NCBI GenBank assembly: GCA_016793185.1 | Contig: JAEUIK010000365.1 | Span: forward strand, 1 to 10,806 | DNA from: Planctomycetaceae bacterium | GTDB taxonomy: Bacteria > Planctomycetota > Planctomycetia > Pirellulales > JAEUIK01 | Reading direction: 5' to 3' | DNA: 10,806 nucleotides | Shown here: piece after piece, positions 1-6,461 of the stretch | Numbering within the stretch: the first letter of the stretch is position 1 | How the letters are laid out: the number at the start of each line of letters is the position of its first letter | Translations under genes and position numbers: made by a program | The notes under the pieces: generated by a model | Seen by the model: only the letters and a program-made list of their open reading frames with translations | Told to the model about the DNA's origin: nothing | The model's database searches: none

Positions 1-1091
1 CCTGCGACGCCGCGATCTTGCTGCCTGACGCGGATCGCCTGCGGCCGATCATCGATCATCGTGCCACGTTTGCCGCCAGCGAAGCCGAGATCGCCGTGGC
101 CCAGTGGGCGTTCGACCATCAGCAGGCCGCCGGACGGGGCACCGACACGCTGCCCGCGGCGCAGGCGTTCTACCTTCCCCTCGTCTCACCGGAGGGGACC
201 CTGGGGGTCCTGGGGATCAAGCACCCTAACCTCGATGAGTTCCTGGTCTCCGATGCGCGCTCGTTGATCGAGGCGTTTGCCAGTCTCCTGGCCCTGGCGC
301 TCGAGCGCGATCGACTCACGCTCGAATCGCAGGATGCCACGGTCAAGGCCAGCACCCAGGAGCTGCGCTCGACGCTGCTCGCCTCGGTCACGCACGATTT
401 GCGGCCCCCGCTGGCGGTCATTGTCGGAGCCTCCAGCAGCTTGCTGCGGGCCGACGGGGCGGAACCGTTGGATGGGGCCACGCGGCGCGAGCTACTCACG
501 ACCGTGTACGAGGAGTCGGATCACCTCAGCCGGCTGGTCGAGAACCTCTTGCGGCTCACGCAATTGAACTCGGACCGGTTCGCCGTCGAGAAAGAATGGT
601 GTCCGGTCGAGGAGGTGATCGGCTCGGCACTCCGCCGCCTCGAACGGTCGGTCGGAAGCCGGGTGGTGAGGATTCAGCTTCCCGACGAGCTGTTGATGGG
701 GCAGTTCGACGCGGTGCTCGTCGAGCAGGTTCTGGTGAACCTCCTTGAGAACGCTCTGCGCTACACTCCGCCCGAAAGTCCCATCACCGTGCGGGCGGGG
801 CGCGATGGCCAGGGGATCGCGATCAGCGTCGAGGACGAGGGGCCCGGCATCGCACCCCACGAGCTGGAATCGATCTTCGAGACCTTTCAGCGGGGAAGTC
901 GCGCGAAAACCGATTCACGCGGCGCAGGATTGGGATTGGCGATCTGCCGGGCGATCGTTCAGGCGCACGGCGGAACCATCCGTGCCAGCAATCGGCCCGG
1001 ACGCGGCGCGGCGTTTCGGTTCTGGTTGCCGGTCGAGGAGCTGCCGGCCGAGATCGCCGCGGCGGCGGCTCAGCAGGCGGTGCAGCCATGA
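1..1091 (+). CDS. kdpD: KdpD-type sensor histidine kinase, C-terminal part (5' end outside window)
   Basis: C-terminal part of the membrane sensor kinase that phosphorylates KdpE in the potassium/turgor response. The frame is open to the window edge: the codons before the TTG at 18 read C-D-A-A-I, continuing the family pattern, so the start lies upstream. Numbering from the codon at 18: the end of the GAF domain (about 1-100); HisKA with phospho-acceptor H126 (codon 393-395) in VTHDLRPPL; and the ATPase domain with N box NLLENALRY (N245), G1 box DEGPGI (D273), F box FETF and G2 box GAGLGLAIC (about 302-310). The N-terminal KdpD sensor/USP domains and the four membrane segments expected in this family are not in view. 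The stop overlaps the kdpE start as ATGA (1088-1091), so the two are translationally coupled. One oddity is Pro in place of the usual Thr/Asn four residues after the active His. Assignment to KdpD rests on the GAF-kinase arrangement and the adjoining kdpE. Confidence 0.93.
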   Translation, partial: CDAAILLPDADRLRPIIDHRATFAASEAEIAVAQWAFDHQQAAGRGTDTLPAAQAFYLPLVSPEGTLGVLGIKHPNLDEFLVSDARSLIEAFASLLALALERDRLTLESQDATVKASTQELRSTLLASVTHDLRPPLAVIVGASSSLLRADGAEPLDGATRRELLTTVYEESDHLSRLVENLLRLTQLNSDRFAVEKEWCPVEEVIGSALRRLERSVGSRVVRIQLPDELLMGQFDAVLVEQVLVNLLENALRYTPPESPITVRAGRDGQGIAISVEDEGPGIAPHELESIFETFQRGSRAKTDSRGAGLGLAICRAIVQAHGGTIRASNRPGRGAAFRFWLPVEELPAEIAAAAAQQAVQP

Positions 1092-1822
1092 GCGACCTCT
1101 CGCCACAGGCGCCGCTCGTGGCGATCATCGAAGATGAGACGCCCATCCGCAAGTTTCTTCGTGCCGCACTCGTCGCTGACGGGTATCGCGTCGCCGAGGC
1201 GGGCACCGCTCTCGCAGGGCTCCGGCTGGTCACGCAGTCTCCGCCCGCTCTGATCCTGTTGGATCTCGGCCTGCCCGACCGCGACGGCAAGGAGTTGGTT
1301 GCCGAAATCCGGGGCTGGTCGGACGTCCCGATTGTCGTGCTCTCGGCGCGCGATCAGGAAGCGGAGAAGGTTGCCGCCCTCGATCTGGGGGCCGACGACT
1401 ACCTGACCAAGCCGTTTAGCGTCAACGAGCTGCTGGCCCGCATGCGCGTGGCACTCCGGCATCACGTGCGGTCTCCGCTGGCGGGGAATGCTGCCGGGGC
1501 GACGGTTTACCAGGACGGTCCCCTCCGCATGGATCTCCTGGCCCGCCGGGTGTTTCTCGACGACCAGGAGGTCAAGCTGACGAAGCTCGAGTACGATCTG
1601 TTGGCGCTGTTGGTGCGCCACGCCGGGCGCGTGCTCACCCACCGGACGCTGCTCAAGGAGGTCTGGGGGCCGGACGCTGTCCGCGAGACGCACTACGTGC
1701 GCGTGTTCGTCGCCAATCTGCGAAAGAAAATCGAGCCCGATCCGGCGCGGCCGCACTACATTCTGACGGAGCAAGGGGTGGGCTACCGGTTTCGCGACAG
1801 CGGACCTGGCACGCACGAGTGA
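1088..1822 (+). CDS. kdpE: KdpE-type response regulator, OmpR/PhoB family
   Basis: DNA-binding response regulator of 244 residues, the cognate partner of the upstream KdpD and the expected transcriptional activator of kdpFABC under potassium limitation. The receiver domain spans about 9-125, with acidic pocket E15/D16, phospho-acceptor D59 in LILLDLGLPD, S86 in VVLSARD and the invariant K108 in YLTKPF. A winged-helix OmpR-type output domain follows (about 148-240), containing LTKLEYDLLALL, the recognition-helix region near RETHYVRVFVANLRKKIE, and the terminal hairpin GVGYRF. The start is the ATG at 1088, which overlaps the kdpD stop. AGGCGG at 1075-1080, seven bases upstream, may act as a weak ribosome binding site. 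Length is close to the family norm (about 225-235) with a slightly long N-terminus. The gene ends 18 bp before the end of the convergent phosphatase gene. Confidence 0.95.
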   Translation: MSDLSPQAPLVAIIEDETPIRKFLRAALVADGYRVAEAGTALAGLRLVTQSPPALILLDLGLPDRDGKELVAEIRGWSDVPIVVLSARDQEAEKVAALDLGADDYLTKPFSVNELLARMRVALRHHVRSPLAGNAAGATVYQDGPLRMDLLARRVFLDDQEVKLTKLEYDLLALLVRHAGRVLTHRTLLKEVWGPDAVRETHYVRVFVANLRKKIEPDPARPHYILTEQGVGYRFRDSGPGTHE

Positions 1823-1840
1823 GCACCTCTCGACGGCAGT

Positions 1841-3292
1841 CTAACTCGTTGCGCGTTCGAAGCGGGATGCGTAAACGAGGACCCCGTCGACATCGCGAAG
1901 TTCGAACGTCAGCTCGCTCATCCTTTGGCGGGACCGCAGTTCGACCGCCAGAAAACCTCCCTGCACGCGATGGAACCGGTGAAACGCCGGGTTCTCGCCC
2001 GGGCTGCCGCCGGCGTGCGAATTGCTTGCCGCGCCGACGCTGAACTCCTGCGTGCCGCTCTCGGGGTGGACCGAATGGTACTGCCAATGCCGGTCGCCGC
2101 AGACGACGAAAAAGTTGTCGGGCACGTGAGATTGCAGCCAGGCGCGCAGCTCAGCCCCCTCGTGGGCGAAGCCTTCGTTAGCGTGATTGTCGTTCTTTTT
2201 TGCGCGGTCGGGGCCGACCAACGGAGTTGGGCTGATGAGGATCTTCCAGGTGGCGTCGCTCTCCGCCATGGTCCGCTTAAACCACGCCTTCTGCTCGGCG
2301 CCCCAGATCGTCTTGGTCGGTCCATCGGGCTGCGAGTTGGGCGAACGGAAGTCGCGACCGTCGGTGAACCAGAGCTGCAAGTCGCGACCCCAGCGGATCG
2401 TCCGATAGCTTTTGTCACCGAGCGGCGCTTGTTGGCGGAAGATTTCCTGCCCCGCGGCGAAGGAAAGCTCGCCAGCCTCCATTCCCGGCCAGGCATCATT
2501 GCTGAGCGTGTCGTGATCGTCCTTGAGCCAGTAACTGGAAGTGCTGCGGAGCATCGCGACGAGTCGCGGCAAGCTGAACATTCGCTCCCAGTGCAGCCGG
2601 GCCAAGGCCGGCGAGACCGCGCGCGGGGCGTCGTTGTCGTAGTAAACGAGATCGCCGGTCATCACGACAAACTTGGGATCGAGGGACAGCATCGCAGGAT
2701 AGATCGGGTGGCCATCCACGTGATCGCGGTCGGGGTAGCCCTGGCAGGTCATCACGCAGAAGCGAAAGTCGCCCGCAGCGGCGACGGGCGGCGCCGTATG
2801 GAACCTTCCCGTCATCTCATGTCCGACCTGCGTCGTACCGGGCTGCGCCGTCTGGCTCTTGTAATAGTAGGTGCTCCCGGGGCGGAGCTCACTCAAGGCA
2901 AACTGGTGAATGAAGTCGGAAGCCTCCGTCACATCGATCCAGGGGGTCTCCGTCGCATCGCTCAGGTCCTCGTGCAGACCGTAGCGCAAGCGCACTCGAC
3001 CCGCCGCGCCGGAACAAGCCCCTTCGATTTGGGCGGCGGGAATCGTTACCGGCGGGACGTTCCTGCCTTTGGCGTTGGCGGGAAACACGACCCCGTGGTT
3101 GTTGCGGTCGGGATGCCGCGTGAGACGCGTCCAGACAATCGCTGTCGTGTCGGTTGCCTCGCCCACGCGCGTCCCGGTGGCCTGGTAGGGGCCCGCCTCG
3201 ATAGGCAACGCAAACGCCGAGACCTCCCGCGGCAGCAAGATGGCCGTACCGGCCGTGGACGCCAGAAAGTGTCGTCGCGTCAGTGGACTCAT
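1841..3292 (-). CDS. PhoD-family alkaline phosphatase/phosphodiesterase, Tat-exported
   Basis: Predicted metallophosphatase of 483 residues that hydrolyses phosphate mono- or diesters outside the cytoplasm. The N-terminus is a Tat signal: T5-R6-R7-H-F-L, then a small hydrophobic stretch (about 11-20). A PhoD-N-like beta domain follows (about 33-168, including LSELRPGSTYYYK), then the catalytic domain (about 175-480). Visible motifs are CVMTCQGY with C183, TGDLVYYD with D214 and Y217, KDDHD (258-261), the DGRDFRS loop (311-317), and GDRHWQYH with H402 and H406. This set fits the PhoD family, whose studied members bind iron and calcium through Asp, Cys, Tyr and His. The ATG at 3290-3292 has a good ribosome binding site (GAGGTG, 3301-3306) eight bases upstream. 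It lies 70 bp downstream of the sulfatase gene on the same strand, so an operon is likely. The true substrate is unknown, and phoD is not assigned as a symbol because the family is broad. Confidence 0.9.
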   Translation of the reverse strand: MSPLTRRHFLASTAGTAILLPREVSAFALPIEAGPYQATGTRVGEATDTTAIVWTRLTRHPDRNNHGVVFPANAKGRNVPPVTIPAAQIEGACSGAAGRVRLRYGLHEDLSDATETPWIDVTEASDFIHQFALSELRPGSTYYYKSQTAQPGTTQVGHEMTGRFHTAPPVAAAGDFRFCVMTCQGYPDRDHVDGHPIYPAMLSLDPKFVVMTGDLVYYDNDAPRAVSPALARLHWERMFSLPRLVAMLRSTSSYWLKDDHDTLSNDAWPGMEAGELSFAAGQEIFRQQAPLGDKSYRTIRWGRDLQLWFTDGRDFRSPNSQPDGPTKTIWGAEQKAWFKRTMAESDATWKILISPTPLVGPDRAKKNDNHANEGFAHEGAELRAWLQSHVPDNFFVVCGDRHWQYHSVHPESGTQEFSVGAASNSHAGGSPGENPAFHRFHRVQGGFLAVELRSRQRMSELTFELRDVDGVLVYASRFERATS

Positions 3293-3300
3293 CAGCCGGT

Positions 3301-3306
3301 CACCTC
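3301..3306 (-). promoter_or_regulatory. Ribosome binding site of the PhoD-family gene
   Basis: On the minus strand this reads GAGGTG, eight bases before the ATG at 3290-3292. It is the clearest Shine-Dalgarno match in the window and supports this start, which also places the twin-arginine motif at residues 6-7. Its presence in the 70-bp gap after the sulfatase stop means the phosphatase can be translated independently from a shared transcript. Confidence 0.6.
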
Positions 3307-3362
3307 GCCTGCATTGCGGTGGACGAAAAGAAATCTGCCTGCGGGATGGTGGTGGGACGAAA

Positions 3363-4745
3363 TCAATTCGGCAGCCCCGCCAGGTCGGCGGGCAATTTGG
3401 GTTGATCCAGGGCCTGCTGCTCGCTCAGCCGGGCTTGGAGGTCGGCCGCGATCTCGGGATGGTCGGCGATCACGTTGTGCTGTTCGTAGGGATCCGTTGC
3501 GATGTTGAAGAGCTGCGGATCGGATTTCGCAGCGCGGATCAGTTTCCAATCCCCGTGACGCAGCGACTGTCCTCCCTTCATCGCGATGTAGATCGTGCGC
3601 GGTCCCGGCCGCGCCGCGTTTCCCGTGAGCGCCGGCCATTGATCGACGCCATCCCAGGCGAGGTCGGCGGCTGGCGGATAGCCCACCAGGTTGGCGATCG
3701 TCGGGAACCAATCGACGACATGCAGGGGCGCGGCATGTCGGCGCGGCGCGAGCTTGCCGGGCCAATTGGCGAACGCACAGACGCGAGTCCCCCCCTCGAA
3801 GAGCTGGTTCTTCTGGCCGCGCAACGGATCGTTCTCGCTGTTGAGCGGTGAGTCGCCGACGGTGCCGACATAGGCGTTCTTGAGCGACTCGATGCCGCCA
3901 TTGTCGCTGGTGAAGACGATCAGCGTGTTGTCGCGCTGCCCGGTGCGATCCAGCGCCGCGACGAACTCGCCGACCTTGGCGTCCAGCTGCGCAACCATAG
4001 CGGCCATGCGCAACCGCGAATCATGCCTGGCGGGATCCTCGTCGAACTTGATTCCTTCGTAGAGCCGCTTGTACTCCTCGGGCGCATCGACCGGCGTGTG
4101 CACCGCGTGGAACGCCACGTACACGAACCACGGGGAGCGCTGTTCTTCGATGCGGCGGATTGCTTCGGCCGCGATCAGCTCCGTGGCGTTTCCCTCCTCG
4201 TCGCTGCGCCGGCCATCGCGGTGCCAGGTGTCCTCATACGGGCCGTGTCGGTATTTGTGGGTCCAGGGATCGGCGGCGCCCGTCAACGTGCCATAACCGT
4301 GATCGAAGCCGAAAACGTTCGGCCCCCACTCGGCGCGCGAGCCGAGGTGCCACTTGCCCGTCTGGTAGGTGTGGTATCCGAGCGACTTCAAGGCCGAGGC
4401 CAGCGTGACCGTGCCGATCGGCATCGCGCGCAGATTGCTTGGCGCCAGCGCATGCGGACCAAACCGTCCCGGATAGCGGCCGCTGAGCAGCGCGGTTCGC
4501 GTGGGCGTGCAGACGGGCTGCACGTAATGTTGATCGAGCTCGATTCCCGTGCGGACCAACTCGTCGAGGTGTGGCGTCTTGCCGAAGCCGCCGTGCCAGC
4601 CGACGTCGCTCCAACCAAGGTCGTCGGCCACGATGAACAAAACATTGGGTCGCGCGACAGCCGCCAGCGGAGCAGCCGCAATCGCCAAACCGCACCAGGC
4701 TACGCTCAGCAGGCACACGATCGCCTTCGACCCGATTCTTCGCAT
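3363..4745 (-). CDS. Exported arylsulfatase (formylglycine-dependent, Cys type)
   Basis: Sulfatase of 460 residues, resembling the arylsulfatase B-like group, that cleaves sulfate esters, probably from sulfated polysaccharide. A Sec signal peptide is visible (basic MRR, hydrophobic core about 8-28, AxA-type cleavage region near 29-31). Mature sequence begins near RPNVLFIVADD, whose D41/D42 are metal ligands. The signature C79-T-P-T-R83 carries the Cys converted to formylglycine, so a maturation enzyme (anSME or FGE) must be encoded elsewhere. Further active-site motifs are TGKWHLG (K131, H133), FHAVHTP (H213, H216), FTSDNGG (D281, N282) and FEGGTRV. The C-terminal subdomain has HGDWKLI and the TDPYEQHNV motif common in this family. 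The ATG at 4743-4745 has GAGG at 4751-4754, five bases upstream. It is probably co-transcribed with the downstream phosphatase. The exact substrate cannot be read from the sequence. Confidence 0.94.
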   Translation of the reverse strand: MRRIGSKAIVCLLSVAWCGLAIAAAPLAAVARPNVLFIVADDLGWSDVGWHGGFGKTPHLDELVRTGIELDQHYVQPVCTPTRTALLSGRYPGRFGPHALAPSNLRAMPIGTVTLASALKSLGYHTYQTGKWHLGSRAEWGPNVFGFDHGYGTLTGAADPWTHKYRHGPYEDTWHRDGRRSDEEGNATELIAAEAIRRIEEQRSPWFVYVAFHAVHTPVDAPEEYKRLYEGIKFDEDPARHDSRLRMAAMVAQLDAKVGEFVAALDRTGQRDNTLIVFTSDNGGIESLKNAYVGTVGDSPLNSENDPLRGQKNQLFEGGTRVCAFANWPGKLAPRRHAAPLHVVDWFPTIANLVGYPPAADLAWDGVDQWPALTGNAARPGPRTIYIAMKGGQSLRHGDWKLIRAAKSDPQLFNIATDPYEQHNVIADHPEIAADLQARLSEQQALDQPKLPADLAGLPN

Positions 4746-4940
4746 CAGAACCTCGCCCGTTGGAGAGACCGTCGCAACCAGACCGCGCGCGGCGCGTGGG
4801 TCCAGTTGGATCTGGCTCCTATCTTAGCCTTGCCATGGCGCTGGCACACCCTGCGGTTGCCCCCTATCATCAGGCTCGCCGCCGAGCGCCGCGCGAGTGC
4901 CGCGAATTGCTCGCCCCCAATGGAACCCCGGACACGCCCG
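4746..4940. promoter_or_regulatory. Divergent upstream region between the sulfatase operon and the GNAT-SDR pair
   Basis: This 195-bp region is the only head-to-head gap in the window, so promoters for both flanking transcription units should lie here. I found no convincing -35/-10 pair on either strand. AT-richer patches occur around CTATCTTAG (about 4818-4826) and CTATCATCAG (about 4864-4873), but neither has a well-placed -35 box. No operator-like palindrome or riboswitch was recognised. The + strand frame of the GNAT gene happens to stay open through the region and on through the antisense of the sulfatase gene, so the absence of a stop codon does not help place its start. Confidence 0.4.
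4751..4754 (-). promoter_or_regulatory. Probable ribosome binding site of the sulfatase gene
   Basis: On the minus strand this reads GAGG, five bases before the ATG at 4743-4745. The match is short, but it agrees with the start that gives a complete Sec signal peptide. Confidence 0.4.
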
Positions 4941-5633
4941 ATGCTCCCGCCCAACTACCGGATTCGTCTGCTCGAACCGGCCGACTTCGAGCCGATCATC
5001 GCCATTTGCCGCCAGGTCTACCCGACGGAGACTCCGTATACGGTCGAGGAGCTGGACGATCATCGGCGCGTCTTCCCGCAGGGGCAGTTCGTGGCGGTTG
5101 AGACCACCCGCAACGAGGTGGCGGGCGTGCACTTCACGCTCCGGCTGCGGATGTTCGACTTTCATCTCGATGACTCCTGGGATGTGCTCACGGCCGGGGG
5201 ATCCTTTCTCGATCACGATCCGACCGGTCCCACGCTGTACGGTGCCGATATCATGGTGCATCCGCAGCACCAGCATCATGGACTGGCCCACGCGCTGACG
5301 GACGAGACCCGCTTTCTCGTCGTCGAAGAGCGGCTCTGGCGGATGGTGGGGGCGAGCCGCCTGCCAGGGTATGGCCGCCACGCATCGGCCATGGACGCGC
5401 AGCGTTACGTCGATCAGGTCGTGGGGGGCCAGATCTTCGATCCGGTGCTCAGCCTCCATCTGAAGGACGGTTGGACCGTGGTCAAACCGATCCACGGCTA
5501 CCTGCAACACGACGAAGAGAGCGACGGTTGGGCGGCGGTGATTCAGTGGATCAATCCCGAGTTTCCACCCCCCGCCGAGTTCGAACTCCGGAGGCTTCCC
5601 CCCCTGCCGCACCCCACGGGCGATCAGCCATGA
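4941..5633 (+). CDS. GNAT-family N-acetyltransferase, like the GNAT half of GNAT/carbon-nitrogen hydrolase fusions
   Basis: Predicted acetyl-CoA-dependent acyltransferase of 230 residues and unknown acceptor. The first strand and helix are YRIRLLEPADFEPIIAICR. The acetyl-CoA binding motif A is DIMVHPQHQHHGLAHAL, where Q111-H-H-G114-L-A116 matches the Q/R-x-x-G-x-G/A pattern. Features such as YPTETPYTVEEL, DDSWDVLTAGG, LPGYGRH and FDPVLSLHLKDGW, plus a C-terminal IQWINPEF, closely recall the N-terminal domain of proteins fusing GNAT to a carbon-nitrogen hydrolase. This recognition is from memory, not a search. Here the protein stops about 20 residues after that domain. The start is uncertain: ATG 4941 puts the first strand near the N-terminus, and ATG 4920 is seven codons longer. 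Neither has a Shine-Dalgarno site. The stop overlaps the SDR start as ATGA (5630-5633), implying a coupled operon. Confidence 0.85.
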   Translation: MLPPNYRIRLLEPADFEPIIAICRQVYPTETPYTVEELDDHRRVFPQGQFVAVETTRNEVAGVHFTLRLRMFDFHLDDSWDVLTAGGSFLDHDPTGPTLYGADIMVHPQHQHHGLAHALTDETRFLVVEERLWRMVGASRLPGYGRHASAMDAQRYVDQVVGGQIFDPVLSLHLKDGWTVVKPIHGYLQHDEESDGWAAVIQWINPEFPPPAEFELRRLPPLPHPTGDQP

Positions 5634-6412
5634 ACATTTTCGATTCACTTCGCCTCGACGGACGGCGTGCGCTTGTGACCGGGGGGAGCCGTGGGCTCGG
5701 CTTGGAGATGGCCCGCGCGTTGGCCGCCGCTGGCGCCGAGTTGGTGATCGCCAGCCGAGACGAGCAGCACCTGGCCGGGGCGCGAACCGAGCTGCTTGCA
5801 GCCGGAGCGCCGCGCGTGGAGGTGCGTGCGGCGGATCTCGAGTCTCCCGCCGGCGCCACGCAGTTTTGCGAACAAGTCCTGGCGGAGCTCTCCCCGATCG
5901 ACGTGCTCATCAACAACGTCGGTGGGCGGCGCATCAACTTGCCCACCGAGGAGATGCCCCTGGCCGAATGGCAGCGCATCATCGACCTGAACCTGACGCA
6001 GGCGTTCGTGTGCACCAAGCTGATCGGCGGGGCGATGCTTCCGCGGCGCCGCGGCAGGGTGATCAACGTGTCGTCGATCTCGGCCACTTTGCCTGGCCGG
6101 GCGATGCGGGGGCGGTCGTATGAGACGTCGAAGGCGGCGCTGTCGATGTTCACCAAGGCGGTCGCGGCCGATTGGGCGCCCTACCAGGTAACTGTGAACG
6201 CGATTGCTCCGGGAGCTTTCTTAACCGACGCCAACCGCCGGTGGTTCGCCGATCGCCCCGAATTGCAGGCCGAGATCGCCGCCGAAATTCCTCTAGGGCG
6301 CTGGGGCGAGCCGCACGAAATCGGGGCCCTGGCCCTCTACCTCGCCAGCGACGCCTCAAGCTATATGACCGGGTCGGTGGTGGTCATCGACGGTGGGCGA
6401 ACGCTGTGGTAG
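5630..6412 (+). CDS. Short-chain dehydrogenase/reductase (SDR), gluconate 5-dehydrogenase-like
   Basis: NAD(P)-dependent oxidoreductase of 260 residues, a classical-length SDR. The cofactor motif is T17-G-G-S-R-G-L-G24. Arg43 after the second strand (IASRDE) suggests NADP(H) preference. D69 in the AADLES segment, N95-N96-V-G-G (variant of NNAG), N121, S151, and Y164-E-T-S-K168 complete the Asn-Ser-Tyr-Lys tetrad. The stretch VTVNAIAPGAFLTD and the end SYMTGSVVVIDGGRTLW are typical of the family. Overall sequence style, including the opening FDSLRLDGRRALVTGGSRG, is closest to gluconate 5-dehydrogenase-like SDRs, but the sugar, polyol or ketone substrate is not established. The ATG at 5630 overlaps the GNAT stop and has no good Shine-Dalgarno site of its own (the nearest GGAGG, 5590-5594, is too far), so translation probably depends on the upstream gene. 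It converges on the NRPS gene, 49 bp away. Confidence 0.92.
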   Translation: MNIFDSLRLDGRRALVTGGSRGLGLEMARALAAAGAELVIASRDEQHLAGARTELLAAGAPRVEVRAADLESPAGATQFCEQVLAELSPIDVLINNVGGRRINLPTEEMPLAEWQRIIDLNLTQAFVCTKLIGGAMLPRRRGRVINVSSISATLPGRAMRGRSYETSKAALSMFTKAVAADWAPYQVTVNAIAPGAFLTDANRRWFADRPELQAEIAAEIPLGRWGEPHEIGALALYLASDASSYMTGSVVVIDGGRTLW

Positions 6413-6461
6413 CTGGCCGAATGTCGTGCGCTCGAAGTGGTGGCAGCTCCTGTCGCCGCGT

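Noticed and set aside
18..20. TTG as the start codon of the histidine kinase gene.
   Set aside because: Upstream in-frame codons continue the KdpD GAF-region pattern to the window edge, and a KdpD without its sensor and membrane segments is unlikely.
1812..1853. Bidirectional terminator between kdpE and the PhoD-family gene.
   Set aside because: The inverted repeat is imperfect, with a bulge and a loop of about 23 bases, and there is no T-run on either strand. This is too weak to annotate as a terminator.
1925..3508. Long open frame (527 codons) on the + strand opposite the PhoD-family gene.
   Set aside because: It is antisense to a gene with a clear Tat signal and catalytic motifs, shows no recognisable domain, and is typical of the shadow frames of high-GC coding DNA.
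4023..4919. In-frame N-terminal extension of the GNAT gene by about 300 codons.
   Set aside because: The extension runs antisense through the sulfatase coding region and reads as Arg/Ala-rich shadow sequence. Family-like sequence begins only near 4941.
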